64,000 bases of DNA from an uncultured SAR116 cluster alpha proteobacterium (GTDB lineage Bacteria > Pseudomonadota > Alphaproteobacteria > Puniceispirillales > GCA-002684695). The translations under genes and the position numbers were made by a program. Under the pieces are notes generated by a model that made no database searches, had not been told where the DNA came from, and saw only the letters and a program-made list of their open reading frames with translations. Where the stretch lies: contig CACBIM010000002.1 in assembly GCA_902539295.1 (NCBI GenBank), positions 62,001 to 126,000 of the forward strand. The letters run 5' to 3'. This document shows, piece after piece, positions 1 through 8,735 of the stretch (the first letter of the stretch is position 1; each line of letters opens with the position of its first letter).

Positions 1-188
1 GCTTCATCCCAAGCATTAATAGTTTTGATTTTTTTTATTCTTTTCTGAAATTCAATATATCTTTTTTTAAGTGCAAATCTTCCTGTTAAAATTTCAATAA
101 TATTTATGAAAATTCTATGAGAATAAGGTAACCAGTATTCTGCATATGAAATTACTTTAGCTCTATTTTCGTCACAATATTTTTTCAT
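1..188 (-). CDS. 5' part of an unidentified gene, cut by the left edge
   Basis: An open reading frame starts with ATG at 188 and runs off the window after 62 codons without a stop. The N-terminus reads MKKYCDENRAKVISYAEYW and continues with a basic, partly amphipathic helix (a segment ILTGRFALKKRY followed by a lysine-rich stretch). I see no signal peptide. The segment around ILTGR loosely recalls the N-terminal helix of some alphaproteobacterial lysophospholipid acyltransferases, but this is a weak impression and I do not assign a function. A Pho-box-like element lies just upstream at 211-228, so the gene may be induced by phosphate starvation together with the pst genes. It is divergent from phoR. 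Confidence 0.55.
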   Translation of the reverse strand, partial: MKKYCDENRAKVISYAEYWLPYSHRIFINIIEILTGRFALKKRYIEFQKRIKKIKTINAWDE

Positions 189-210
189 TTTTTTGAAATA
201 CAAAATTTTT

Positions 211-228
211 ATTACACATTTGTGACGG
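211..228 (-). promoter_or_regulatory. Pho-box-like element in front of the left-edge gene
   Basis: On the minus strand two 7-mers, CCGTCAC (228-222) and GTGTAAT (217-211), are separated by AAAT. This is the 7-4-7 layout of PhoB half-sites, and GTGTAAT resembles the CTGTAAT/CTGTAAC units before pstS. The site ends only 22 bases before the proposed ATG at 188. That implies a very short leader, or a start codon further downstream. The rest of 189-348 is AT-rich and shows nothing else I can name; it must also hold the phoR promoter. Confidence 0.4.
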
Positions 229-348
229 ATTTATATTTTATTTTTAATTTTCCAAATTGAAAATTTTCAAAAGAATATACTTTTAGTATTAAAAGTAATT
301 TAAATTAGTAAAGTAAGTTAATAGTAATAAATTCTAAAAAAATTATAT

Positions 349-1785
349 ATGTCAAAAATTTTAAAAGCTTTTTATTTATACGCATTTTTCTCTCTTGGGT
401 TAATAGCAAGTTTAATAATACTTATTCTTATTGGAAAAATAACTCTAATAGAAAGTTTTTTAATTTGGGGGTTTAGTATATCCATTACTCTAATAATTAC
501 TCGGAATGATTTATCTTTCATATATAATTTAGAGAAAAATTTGTCCCATAAGATAAAATTATTTGAAAAAAATCAACTCCCATCAACTGTATTTAATAAC
601 TTCTTAAATACAAACGTTTTAAATAATTTAGGTAGTAAGTTTTCTGCTGTTGAAGAAAATTATCAATCTAAACTAAATGAGTTTTTGAAAGAAATTAATC
701 AAAGTTCTGTTTTAATCGATAGCCTGCCCATAGCTATCATCTCCTTTTCTAAAGATTATAAAATTTCAAAAGCTAATAAAGTAGCATTAGATATTTTTGG
801 AAAAGAAATAATTAATTTTGATATCCGTCATATATTCAGGCAACCTGATGTTGAAGACTTAATTGAAAATGTTTTGGTTGGCAGATCTAAAAATAAAAAT
901 ATTACAATTGAAATATTTGGTCTTCCTCCACAAACCTGGTCTGTTCAAGTTTTAATTTTTTCAGATACTAAAGAAAAAATTGATAAAATGAAAAATTATC
1001 ACAATGATGAGCCAATTGGTGTAATCTTGATGGCAAATCAAACTCTAGAAAAACAACTTGAAAAAACAAGAGCCGATTTTATTGCAAATGTTAGTCATGA
1101 ATTAAGAACACCATTATCATCAATTTTGGGCTATACAGAAACTTTGATGTCAAAAGCAGGAGAAGAAAAAACATTAAGAAAAAAATTTCTTAAAGTAATC
1201 GAAAAACAATCTAAGAGAATGAACAGGTTAGTTAGTGATCAGCTCTCACTTGCGAGAATTGAAACTAAAGAGCACGAAGTCCCAAAAAAAAGTGTAAATT
1301 TAAAAAAAATTGTTTTTGAAGTTTTAAGAACTTTTAATAATGAAATCAAGAATGACAAAATTAAAATTGGCTTACAAATAAAAAATAGAACTAAAAACGT
1401 ACAAGGAGACAAAGATGAATTATTTCAAGTTTTGCAAAATTTATTGGAAAATGCGATTCGCTACGGTGGAAAAAAATGTGAAGTAATTATTTCATTAAGA
1501 CAAGCTGAAACTAGACCAGCCAATCTTCCAAAAAATAGCTGGCCAGCCGTTTGCATTGAAGTATCAGATAATGGGCCCGGGATAGATAAGATTCATTTGG
1601 GAAGATTGACAGAGAGGTTTTACAGAGTAGATACTTCTCGATCAAAAGAAAGAGGCGGAACAGGTCTTGGATTAGCAATTGTTAAACATATAGTTAATAG
1701 ACATAGGGGGTGTTTAGTAATTGATTCTGAGCCAAGTATTGGTAGTAAATTTTCTGTATATCTAAAAGAAAATAATCCAAAGTAA
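349..1785 (+). CDS. phoR: Phosphate regulon sensor histidine kinase PhoR
   Basis: PhoR is the membrane-bound kinase that phosphorylates PhoB when phosphate is scarce and is held off by the Pst transporter and PhoU. The 478-residue protein has two N-terminal membrane helices (about 8-29 and 33-53), a PAS-like sensing domain (about 115-210) and a HisKA dimerisation helix with the phosphoacceptor in NVSHELRTPL (His250). The HATPase_c domain follows, with N box LLENA (365-369), G1 box DNGPGI (407-412) and G2 box GGTGLGLAIV near 436-445. The start at 349 lacks a clear Shine-Dalgarno, but an upstream extension is unlikely because the membrane helix begins almost at once. It is followed by pstS, and its partner phoB closes the pst operon, the usual alphaproteobacterial order. 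I found no Pho box directly before it. Confidence 0.93.
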   Translation: MSKILKAFYLYAFFSLGLIASLIILILIGKITLIESFLIWGFSISITLIITRNDLSFIYNLEKNLSHKIKLFEKNQLPSTVFNNFLNTNVLNNLGSKFSAVEENYQSKLNEFLKEINQSSVLIDSLPIAIISFSKDYKISKANKVALDIFGKEIINFDIRHIFRQPDVEDLIENVLVGRSKNKNITIEIFGLPPQTWSVQVLIFSDTKEKIDKMKNYHNDEPIGVILMANQTLEKQLEKTRADFIANVSHELRTPLSSILGYTETLMSKAGEEKTLRKKFLKVIEKQSKRMNRLVSDQLSLARIETKEHEVPKKSVNLKKIVFEVLRTFNNEIKNDKIKIGLQIKNRTKNVQGDKDELFQVLQNLLENAIRYGGKKCEVIISLRQAETRPANLPKNSWPAVCIEVSDNGPGIDKIHLGRLTERFYRVDTSRSKERGGTGLGLAIVKHIVNRHRGCLVIDSEPSIGSKFSVYLKENNPK

Positions 1786-1798
1786 AAACATTTAATGT

Positions 1799-1827
1799 CT
1801 GTAATAAAAGTTTAATATTTCTGTAAC
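1799..1827 (+). promoter_or_regulatory. Pho box upstream of pstS
   Basis: Three 7-mers repeat with an 11-base period: CTGTAAT at 1799, GTTTAAT at 1810 and CTGTAAC at 1821, with AT-rich 4-base spacers. This matches the known PhoB-binding pattern of tandem 7-base half-sites, which replace a -35 element. A weak -10-like TCTACA lies at 1838-1843. The site is 68 bases before the pstS start, as expected for a phosphate-starvation promoter. Confidence 0.75.
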
Positions 1828-1895
1828 ATAAGTGAAGTCTACACCAATTAAAAAGTGATTCTTTTTAAATAATTAAATAAATTGGAGAAATATAA

Positions 1896-2933
1896 ATGTT
1901 AAAATTTAAGTCTACATTGGGCTTGGTTACTGCTGCTGCACTTGCTTTGACTGTTTCATCTGCAAATGCACGCGAAGGTAATCAAATCAGTATAGTTGGA
2001 TCATCAACTGTGTATCCTTTTGCTACAATTGTAGCTGAAAAATTTGGTCAATCGAGTGGAAACCCAACACCTGTAATTGAATCAACAGGAACAGGTGGTG
2101 GTATGAAATTGTTTTGTGCTGGCATTGGTCTGGAACATCCAGATGTAACGAATGCATCACGTGCGATGAAGTCCAGTGAAGCTGAAGTTTGTAATTCTAA
2201 TGGAATTGAGTTCCAAGAATTTGTTGTAGGAAATGATGGACTAGCATTTTCAAATTCAAATGCAGCAATGCAATATAAAATTTCAATTGCACATATATAT
2301 GCCGCACTAGTTAATGAACTTCCTGGCGGTGGTACAAATGGAAATATTTCTAACCTTCAAACTAATAATCTAACAACTTGGGACCAAGTAGATACTTTTG
2401 TTTCCTCAACAATGGGTACTGCTAAGATAGGTCTTCCTGCACAACCTATTTCTATCATGGTACCTCCTCCTACTTCTGGAACAAGAGATGCTATGGGATC
2501 GCTTTTCATGAAAGCTGGAGCAAAAAAACTTGGTCTAGATTCTTACAAAAAATTGCGTGAAGATGGTTTAGCTATTGAAATGGGTGAAAATGATAATCTT
2601 ATCATTGAAAAGCTTGTTGCTGATGCAGATATGTTTGGTATTTTTGGCTATTCATTTTTTGATACCAATCGTGACAAGGTACAAGCTTCTGTGGTTGACG
2701 GTGTCGAATTAAATTTTGAAAATATTTCATCATATGCTTACCCAGGAGCAAGGCCTCTTTTCTTCTATGTTAAGAAAGCACACGTAGGAGTTGTACCAGG
2801 CTTAAAAGAATTTGTTTCTGAATTTATTTCAGAAAAGGCAATGAGCATGGACGGATATTTATATCCAGCCGGTTTAGTTCCATTATCAGATGCAGATTTT
2901 GCCACTCAAAAAGCAAATCTTAATAATCTTTAA
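1896..2933 (+). CDS. pstS: Periplasmic phosphate-binding protein PstS
   Basis: PstS captures inorganic phosphate in the periplasm and delivers it to the PstCAB importer. The 345-residue precursor has a Sec signal peptide with a predicted cut after residue 25 (SSANA/RE). Phosphate-ligating motifs are visible: GSSTVYPFA near residue 36, STGTGGGM near 68 and PTSGTRDAM near 193. The start is preceded by GGAGAAA at a good distance. It is controlled by the Pho box at 1799-1827 and followed by a strong intrinsic terminator, so it is probably made in excess over the membrane subunits. The length is typical of alphaproteobacterial PstS. Confidence 0.95.
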   Translation: MLKFKSTLGLVTAAALALTVSSANAREGNQISIVGSSTVYPFATIVAEKFGQSSGNPTPVIESTGTGGGMKLFCAGIGLEHPDVTNASRAMKSSEAEVCNSNGIEFQEFVVGNDGLAFSNSNAAMQYKISIAHIYAALVNELPGGGTNGNISNLQTNNLTTWDQVDTFVSSTMGTAKIGLPAQPISIMVPPPTSGTRDAMGSLFMKAGAKKLGLDSYKKLREDGLAIEMGENDNLIIEKLVADADMFGIFGYSFFDTNRDKVQASVVDGVELNFENISSYAYPGARPLFFYVKKAHVGVVPGLKEFVSEFISEKAMSMDGYLYPAGLVPLSDADFATQKANLNNL

Positions 2934-2943
2934 TTAACTCTAA

Positions 2944-2977
2944 AGTTGCCGGTAATATTTGCCGGCAACTTTTTTTT
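2944..2977 (+). terminator. Intrinsic terminator between pstS and pstC
   Basis: A perfect 9-bp stem, AGTTGCCGG (2944-2952) with CCGGCAACT (2962-2970), is followed by a run of T. It lies 10 bases after the pstS stop and 47 bases before pstC. Partial read-through would give high PstS and low permease, the stoichiometry expected for an ABC importer. Confidence 0.85.
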
Positions 2978-3023
2978 GTTTTATAAGTTTTTGTAAATTC
3001 AAAATTCAAAATAAGATTAAATA

Positions 3024-4448
3024 ATGACCTTTATAAATTTCTTTTTGTCGTTTTATGGTATTATTACAATTATACTTTTACTATCAATTTTAGGTTATTA
3101 TTATTCAATAAAAATAGTTAGAAATCAAAGCTTAAAGCAAGATCTTTTACCTCATTCTCTTTTAAGCTATTATGGCTTTTATTCATTCATATGGATATTT
3201 TTCCCTTCAGCCATACTCTTAATATTATGGTCTTTATTCTCAAATCAGTTTATAGATAACCAATTTTTTAGCATTTTGGTAAATACTTACCCAAAACTTC
3301 CTGAAAGCTTTATATATTTAAAATTAGCTCAAATACAAAATATTTCATCTGGACTTCTTGATTCAAATGATGAAATCATGATTGGATTGGCTGATAGATA
3401 TCTTGCTACTAAAAGTTTATCATTGAAGTTAAGATTTTTGTTTATTTTAATTTTTGTATTAATAGGGATTATTTATTCTTATTTTAGATTATCTCCGCTT
3501 CTGAAAGCTAGAATTCATATAGAAAATACTCTTAGAAAAACGTTTTTTGTAGCGGCTTTAGTGGCAATACTAACCACAATAGGCATTATTTCAGCTTTAT
3601 TATTTCAAGCAGTTATTTTCTTTTCAGAGTATCCTATGCAGGATTTCTTTTTTGGTACACATTGGTCTCCAATGGTAGCCTTAAGAGAGGGTGCATCTGA
3701 AAAGTTTGCTGATGAAGATGTTGCTGGATCAACAGGATCCTTTGGAATGATACCTGTCATTTTAGGTACACTTTTAGTAGCATTCCTAGCAATGTGTGTT
3801 GCTATTCCTATTGGTCTATTTTCTGCAATTTATATGGCTGAATTTGCATCAGATAAAATAAGAAATATTATTAAGCCTACCCTAGAAGTATTAGCTGGAA
3901 TTCCAACCGTTGTTTATGGTTTTTTTGCAGCTTTAACTGCGGCACCATTTTTTAAAAATTTAGGTTTGTTTGTAGGATTAGATATTTCTTCGCAAAGTGC
4001 ACTTGCTGCTGGTGTTGTAATGGGTATAATGATTATTCCTTTTATATCTTCACTGTCAGATGACGTTATTAGATCAGTTCCTCAATCTCTAAGGGACGGT
4101 GCTTACGGTTTAGGAAGTACAAAAGGAGAAACAATCACACAGGTTGTATTGCCAGCTGCTTTTCCTGGTCTGGTTGGCGCATTCCTTCTTGCTGTAAGCA
4201 GGGCAATTGGAGAAACCATGATTGTTGTTATGGCTGTTGGTGTTGCTGCTAAACTTACAATTAATCCACTCGATAGTGTTACTACAGTGACAGTCCAAAT
4301 AGTTATGCTATTAACCGGTGATAATGAATTTGATTCGGTAAAAACCATGTCAGCTTTTGCATTAGGCATAACGCTTTTTGTTATTACACTAATTTTAAAT
4401 GTTGGTGCTTTAAGTGTTTCTCGAAAAGTTGGAGAAAGATATGAATAG
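3024..4448 (+). CDS. pstC: Phosphate ABC transporter permease PstC (long form)
   Basis: PstC forms half of the phosphate translocation pore in the inner membrane. At 474 residues it is about 150 longer than the enterobacterial form. The extra N-terminal half carries membrane helices near 7-28, 52-72, 137-157 and 174-198 and a periplasmic-looking segment with alternating Leu/Ser. The permease domain occupies about 240-465 and includes the EAA-type loop GLGSTKGETITQVVLP that contacts PstB. Extended PstC proteins are known from other alphaproteobacteria, so the length is not a fusion artefact. It overlaps pstA by 8 bases, which implies translational coupling. Confidence 0.92.
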   Translation: MTFINFFLSFYGIITIILLLSILGYYYSIKIVRNQSLKQDLLPHSLLSYYGFYSFIWIFFPSAILLILWSLFSNQFIDNQFFSILVNTYPKLPESFIYLKLAQIQNISSGLLDSNDEIMIGLADRYLATKSLSLKLRFLFILIFVLIGIIYSYFRLSPLLKARIHIENTLRKTFFVAALVAILTTIGIISALLFQAVIFFSEYPMQDFFFGTHWSPMVALREGASEKFADEDVAGSTGSFGMIPVILGTLLVAFLAMCVAIPIGLFSAIYMAEFASDKIRNIIKPTLEVLAGIPTVVYGFFAALTAAPFFKNLGLFVGLDISSQSALAAGVVMGIMIIPFISSLSDDVIRSVPQSLRDGAYGLGSTKGETITQVVLPAAFPGLVGAFLLAVSRAIGETMIVVMAVGVAAKLTINPLDSVTTVTVQIVMLLTGDNEFDSVKTMSAFALGITLFVITLILNVGALSVSRKVGERYE

Positions 4449-5727
4449 TCAGAACTATGAAAATGCTATAAGAACCAGTTTAAAGAAAAGATATGCAAAA
4501 GAAACAAGATTAAAATTTTATGGAATTATATCAATTTCCTTTGCACTGTCTTTTTTAGCCATTTTTTTATACACAATATTTATTAATGGATATACAGCAT
4601 TACAACAAACTCAAACTTTAGTTTCTATTCAAATTCCTTCTGATAAGATTATGAATGAAAATGGAAAATTAGATATTAAAAAATCAAGAAATTTCAATTG
4701 GGGCGGTTTGGTTAAAGAGGCATTTAGAACATCTTTCCCAGAAGTTAACAAACAGACAGATAAAAGAAATTTGAATAGTTTGGTATCTGAGAATGCTGGA
4801 TACCAACTAAGGTTAAAAGTTGAAAATGGATCACTTAAGATTGGAAATAAAATAGATGTTTGGATAAAAACTTCTGATGATGTCGATATGCTTATGAAAG
4901 GTCATATGGATCGGAATGTAGCTGAAAAAAACCGCAGGTTAAGTGATCAACAAATTGAATGGGTGGATAAACTAAAAAAAGAAGGTAAGTTAGATTTATT
5001 TTTTAACTCAACATTTTTTACAAAAGCTGATTCCAGAGAGCCAGAAAGTGCTGGCATTCTTGGAGCTGCTGTAGGTTCAACTTTTGCATTATTTATAACT
5101 TTAATATTAGCTTTACCTTTAGCTGTTATGTCAGCCATATATTTAGAGTATTTTGCTAAACCTGGAAAAATTACAGATTTTATTGAAGTTAATATAAATA
5201 ACTTAGCTGCTGTGCCATCAATAGTTTTTGGGCTACTTGGACTAGCTGTATTTTTAGGTTTTTTTGGTATGCCCAGATCAGTGCCTTTAGTAGGAGGTAT
5301 GGTATTAGCTTTAATGACTCTGCCAACTATAATTATTGCAACCAGAGCTTCAATAAGAGCTGTACCCACTTCAATTCGTGATGCAGCACTTGGACTTGGA
5401 GCATCTAAAATGCAGGCTGCAACTGATCATGTTTTACCTTTAGCAGCTCCTGGCATTTTAACTGGGACAATTATAGGAATGGCGCAAGCTCTAGGTGAAT
5501 CAGCACCTCTTCTTATGATTGGAATGGTTGCATTTATTGTTGATGTTCCTAATTCCATAACATCACCAGCAACTGCATTACCAGTTCAAATATTTATGTG
5601 GTCTGACAGTGCTGAACGAGCTTTTAGCGAACGAGCTTCTTTAGCAATTATGGTTCTGCTGATTTTTTTAATATCAATGAATATTACAGCCGTATTCTTA
5701 AGAAGAAAATATGAAACCAAATGGTAA
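4441..5727 (+). CDS. pstA: Phosphate ABC transporter permease PstA
   Basis: PstA is the second pore subunit. I place the start at the ATG at 4441, inside the end of pstC (ATGAATAG overlap), because GGAGAAAG lies just before it. An ATG at 4414 would add nine residues with no ribosome-binding site. The resulting 428 residues contain a first membrane helix (about 26-47), a long extracytoplasmic region (about 50-200) absent from the E. coli protein, and a C-terminal permease domain (about 205-425) with the loop GLGASKMQAATDHVLP. The insert parallels the N-terminal extension in PstC, so both permeases are enlarged. Confidence 0.92.
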   Translation: MNSQNYENAIRTSLKKRYAKETRLKFYGIISISFALSFLAIFLYTIFINGYTALQQTQTLVSIQIPSDKIMNENGKLDIKKSRNFNWGGLVKEAFRTSFPEVNKQTDKRNLNSLVSENAGYQLRLKVENGSLKIGNKIDVWIKTSDDVDMLMKGHMDRNVAEKNRRLSDQQIEWVDKLKKEGKLDLFFNSTFFTKADSREPESAGILGAAVGSTFALFITLILALPLAVMSAIYLEYFAKPGKITDFIEVNINNLAAVPSIVFGLLGLAVFLGFFGMPRSVPLVGGMVLALMTLPTIIIATRASIRAVPTSIRDAALGLGASKMQAATDHVLPLAAPGILTGTIIGMAQALGESAPLLMIGMVAFIVDVPNSITSPATALPVQIFMWSDSAERAFSERASLAIMVLLIFLISMNITAVFLRRKYETKW

Positions 5728-5740
5728 AGTGAGATAAAGA

Positions 5741-6511
5741 ATGTCAGATAAAAATAATATTAAAATTGATGCTCAAAATGTAAATGTTTTTTATGCAGAT
5801 AAGCAAGCCATTGATAACGTTTCGTTGAAAGTAGAAAAGTCTAAAATTACAGCTTTAATCGGCCCTTCTGGTTGTGGTAAATCCACTTTTCTAAGATGTA
5901 TTAATCGTATGAATGACGTAATTCCATCTTGTCGTGTTGAGGGAAAAATATTAGTCGATGAAACCAATGTGAATAATCCTGAACTAGACCCTGTATTTCT
6001 TAGGGCAAGAGTTGGAATGGTTTTCCAAAAACCCAATCCATTTCCAAAATCAATATTTGATAACATTGCTTATGGACCAAAGATTCATGGGTTAACCAAT
6101 AACAAGAGTGAGTTAGATGATATCGTTAAAGAAAGTTTAGTAAGGGCAGGATTATGGGCAGAGGTTTCTGATAGATTGTTTGATCAAGGTACAGGATTAT
6201 CTGGAGGTCAGCAACAAAGACTTTGTATTGCAAGAGCGATAGCAGTTAATCCTGAAGTAATTCTAATGGATGAACCATGTTCTGCATTGGATCCTATTGC
6301 TACAGCAAAAATTGAAGAATTGATGATGAGTTTATCTCAAAATTATACTATAGTAATTGTAACTCATTCGATGCAACAAGCTGCACGAATTTCTCAAAAA
6401 ACTGCTTTTTTTCATCTTGGTAAATTAATTGAGATGGATACTACAGATAAAATATTTACAAATCCAAATAAATCAAAAACTCAAGATTATATAACTGGTA
6501 GATTTGGGTGA
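5741..6511 (+). CDS. pstB: Phosphate import ATPase PstB
   Basis: PstB hydrolyses ATP to drive phosphate import on the cytoplasmic face of PstC/PstA. The 256-residue protein has Walker [10 protein letters not shown] (41-49), the ABC signature [10 protein letters not shown] around 153-162 and Walker B VILMDEP around 174-180 followed by the SALDP D-loop. The switch histidine is in TIVIVTHSM. Length and motifs are fully canonical. It lies 13 bases after pstA and 14 bases before phoU. Confidence 0.96.
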   Translation: MSDKNNIKIDAQNVNVFYADKQAIDNVSLKVEKSKITALIGPSGCGKSTFLRCINRMNDVIPSCRVEGKILVDETNVNNPELDPVFLRARVGMVFQKPNPFPKSIFDNIAYGPKIHGLTNNKSELDDIVKESLVRAGLWAEVSDRLFDQGTGLSGGQQQRLCIARAIAVNPEVILMDEPCSALDPIATAKIEELMMSLSQNYTIVIVTHSMQQAARISQKTAFFHLGKLIEMDTTDKIFTNPNKSKTQDYITGRFG

Positions 6512-6525
6512 AGGAGAACTAATAA

Positions 6526-7215
6526 ATGATAAAACATACTTTAAGTAACTTTGATGATGCACTCACAGAATTAAAATTAAGTGTATCTAGAATGGGTGGG
6601 CAAGCTGAAAAATTATGTTCTGACGGCTTGTCAGCTTTTGTAAACTCAAATACCAGTATGATTGTTAATTGTCTAAACCAAGATAAAGTAATTGACGAAG
6701 CTGAAAGATCTATTAATGAGCAAACTTTAAAACTTCTAGCTTTGCAAGCACCAATGGCTATAGATTTGCGAATGATAATTTCTTCACTTCAAATCGCAAC
6801 ATGTTTGGAAAGATGTGGTGATTATGGAAGGAATCTGGCTAAACGTTCAGATCTTGGTTTATCTAAAATACCAGAATTAATGAGCGGAATGCAAAGACTT
6901 GGTGAAGCTGCCATATTAAGTTTACATAATTGCCTTGATGCACATGCTACAGGCAATGTTGAACTTGCAAAACAAATTTGTAATTCAGATACTGAAATAG
7001 ATAAAATTTATCTTTCAATTTTTAGCAAACTCACCAATGAAATTAAAGATGCTGATGATGAAAAAGCTACAAGAATTGCTCAAATGTTTCTAGCTGCAAA
7101 AAATATTGAAAGAATAGGAGATCAGTCTACTAATATTGCTGAACTGATCATTTTTGCTCAGACTGGTGAAGTTATTGAGGACTCTAGAGTTAAAATAGAC
7201 GAAAGCGCACTTTAA
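6526..7215 (+). CDS. phoU: Phosphate transport regulator PhoU
   Basis: PhoU is a cytoplasmic, metal-binding helical protein that links the Pst transporter to PhoR and dampens the kinase when phosphate is plentiful. The 229 residues form two three-helix-bundle repeats. The repeated metal motifs are ERCGDYGRNLAKR in the first half and ERIGDQSTNIAE in the second. GAAGGAGAAC precedes the ATG. It sits between pstB and phoB. Confidence 0.94.
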   Translation: MIKHTLSNFDDALTELKLSVSRMGGQAEKLCSDGLSAFVNSNTSMIVNCLNQDKVIDEAERSINEQTLKLLALQAPMAIDLRMIISSLQIATCLERCGDYGRNLAKRSDLGLSKIPELMSGMQRLGEAAILSLHNCLDAHATGNVELAKQICNSDTEIDKIYLSIFSKLTNEIKDADDEKATRIAQMFLAAKNIERIGDQSTNIAELIIFAQTGEVIEDSRVKIDESAL

Positions 7216-7230
7216 TTATCAAATACAATT

Positions 7231-7941
7231 ATGAATGAAAAAATACTAATTATTGAAGACGATAAAGATTTAATTTCTTTAATTGAATATAATTTAAAAT
7301 TAGAGGGATTTATAGTATTAAAGTCAAATAACGGGGAAGATGGTTTAATCTTAGCTAAAGAGGAAAAACCTGACCTTATTTTACTAGATTGGATGCTGCC
7401 GATATTGTCTGGAATAGAAGTACTTCAAAGTATTAAACAAAATAAAGACACAAAATATATTCCTATAATTTTTATTACGGCCAAAGGTGAAGAAAGTGAT
7501 AGAATTCGAGGCTTAGATACAGGAGCTGATGATTATATTGTAAAGCCTTTTAGTCCTAAAGAGCTTGTTGCAAGAATTAAAGCTAATCTAAGAAGAGGTA
7601 AGTTATTACCTGATGAAATCATAAAATGTAGTGACATTGAAATTGATTTAGTAAGCAAGAGGGTAAAAAGATCAAACAAAACTGTTCACTTAGGACCAAC
7701 TGAATTTCGTTTGCTTCTTTACCTTTCTAAAAATCAAGGAAGGGTTTTTAGTCGAAATCAACTGTTAGATAGTGTATGGGGCAATGACGTATATGTTGAA
7801 CAAAGAACTGTAGATGTACATATCAGGAGACTTAGAAAAGCTCTCAATAAAGGTAATTTACCCAACCTAATAAGAACTGTTCGATCTGAAGGATACTCAA
7901 TAGAAGAACCTGAAAATATGAATTATCAATTTGGCGGATGA
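7231..7941 (+). CDS. phoB: Phosphate regulon response regulator PhoB
   Basis: PhoB binds Pho boxes when phosphorylated by PhoR. The 236-residue protein has a receiver domain with acidic residues in IIEDDKD, the phosphoacceptor Asp53 in LLDWMLP and the conserved Lys in VKPFSP. A winged-helix DNA-binding domain (about 135-230) carries the recognition region EQRTVDVHIRRLRKAL. It ends the pst operon and overlaps the 3' end of the convergent hydrolase gene by 16 bases. There is no room for a separate terminator. Confidence 0.94.
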   Translation: MNEKILIIEDDKDLISLIEYNLKLEGFIVLKSNNGEDGLILAKEEKPDLILLDWMLPILSGIEVLQSIKQNKDTKYIPIIFITAKGEESDRIRGLDTGADDYIVKPFSPKELVARIKANLRRGKLLPDEIIKCSDIEIDLVSKRVKRSNKTVHLGPTEFRLLLYLSKNQGRVFSRNQLLDSVWGNDVYVEQRTVDVHIRRLRKALNKGNLPNLIRTVRSEGYSIEEPENMNYQFGG

Positions 7942-8735
7942 TTTTCAGTAACGAATCTTTTTAATGCAGCCAAAGCTTGATCTGCTTCTTCCAACAATAT
8001 CATGTGACCACAATTTTTAATAATTTGAACTTCTGAATTATCAATTGCATCAGCAAGTCTCTTGCCCTCTTTTAATGGACACATTTTATCTTTATCACCA
8101 AGAATATTCAGTGTTGGGCATTTAACATTTTTTGCAGCCTCGAAACCATTTTTGTAATTATCACAGGCCCTGAAATCAACTCCTAAAACTTTTACAGATC
8201 CATTTTTTACTATTGTTGCTCCTAAATTAATGTGATGAAGACCAGGTACAGGGTGACCACCAAAATGACCACCTGGACCATGTGCCCAATCCATCATTAA
8301 CTCTACAGCTTTTGGATTTCCATCTTCTGCAAGTGATAATAATTCCGGGTTCATTGGTATAGCCCCTGCACCACCCATTAAGCTTAGTGATTTAATTTTT
8401 TCAGGATACCTAGAAGCACACTCTAAAAGAACCAAGCAACCTTGCGAATGTCCAATCAATGATGCTTCATTGTAGCCTACTGAAGATATAACATCAGAAA
8501 TCCAATCCGCCATATCCTCAATTGATTTAAGTGGCGGACCTTCTGAGTCGCCATGGCCAGGAAGATCTATTGCTAATACACTGTACCCATGAAAAGCAAA
8601 ATAACGTGTTTGCAGAACCCATGTTATGTGACTTAAACCACTTCCATGAACAAAAATTAGAAGTGGTTTATTTTTATCAAAAGGCTGGCCACCAGTTGAT
8701 GCAAAGACTTCCTTGTTATTTACTTGAAATCTCAT
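7926..8735 (-). CDS. Alpha/beta-fold hydrolase
   Basis: This is a soluble 269-residue alpha/beta hydrolase. The oxyanion-hole motif HG is at 30-31, the nucleophile elbow GHSQG places the catalytic serine at 97, and the acid is Asp214 or Asp216 in LGDKDK. The catalytic histidine is His244 in NCGHM. All triad residues are present, so it should be active as an esterase, lipase or C-C hydrolase; the substrate cannot be read from sequence. Its ATG overlaps the stop of the sulfhydrylase gene by four bases, so the two are co-translated. A role in processing an acyl-homoserine or thioester intermediate is possible but only inferred from this linkage. Confidence 0.85.
   Translation of the reverse strand: MRFQVNNKEVFASTGGQPFDKNKPLLIFVHGSGLSHITWVLQTRYFAFHGYSVLAIDLPGHGDSEGPPLKSIEDMADWISDVISSVGYNEASLIGHSQGCLVLLECASRYPEKIKSLSLMGGAGAIPMNPELLSLAEDGNPKAVELMMDWAHGPGGHFGGHPVPGLHHINLGATIVKNGSVKVLGVDFRACDNYKNGFEAAKNVKCPTLNILGDKDKMCPLKEGKRLADAIDNSEVQIIKNCGHMILLEEADQALAALKRFVTENHPPN

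Noticed and set aside
4103-4369. Minus-strand open frames inside pstC
   Set aside because: They lie entirely opposite a well-supported gene, have no recognisable domain or ribosome-binding site, and their composition follows from the codon pattern of pstC.
4947-5369. 140-codon minus-strand frame inside pstA
   Set aside because: It mirrors the transmembrane codons of pstA, shows no family features and has no promoter or Shine-Dalgarno.
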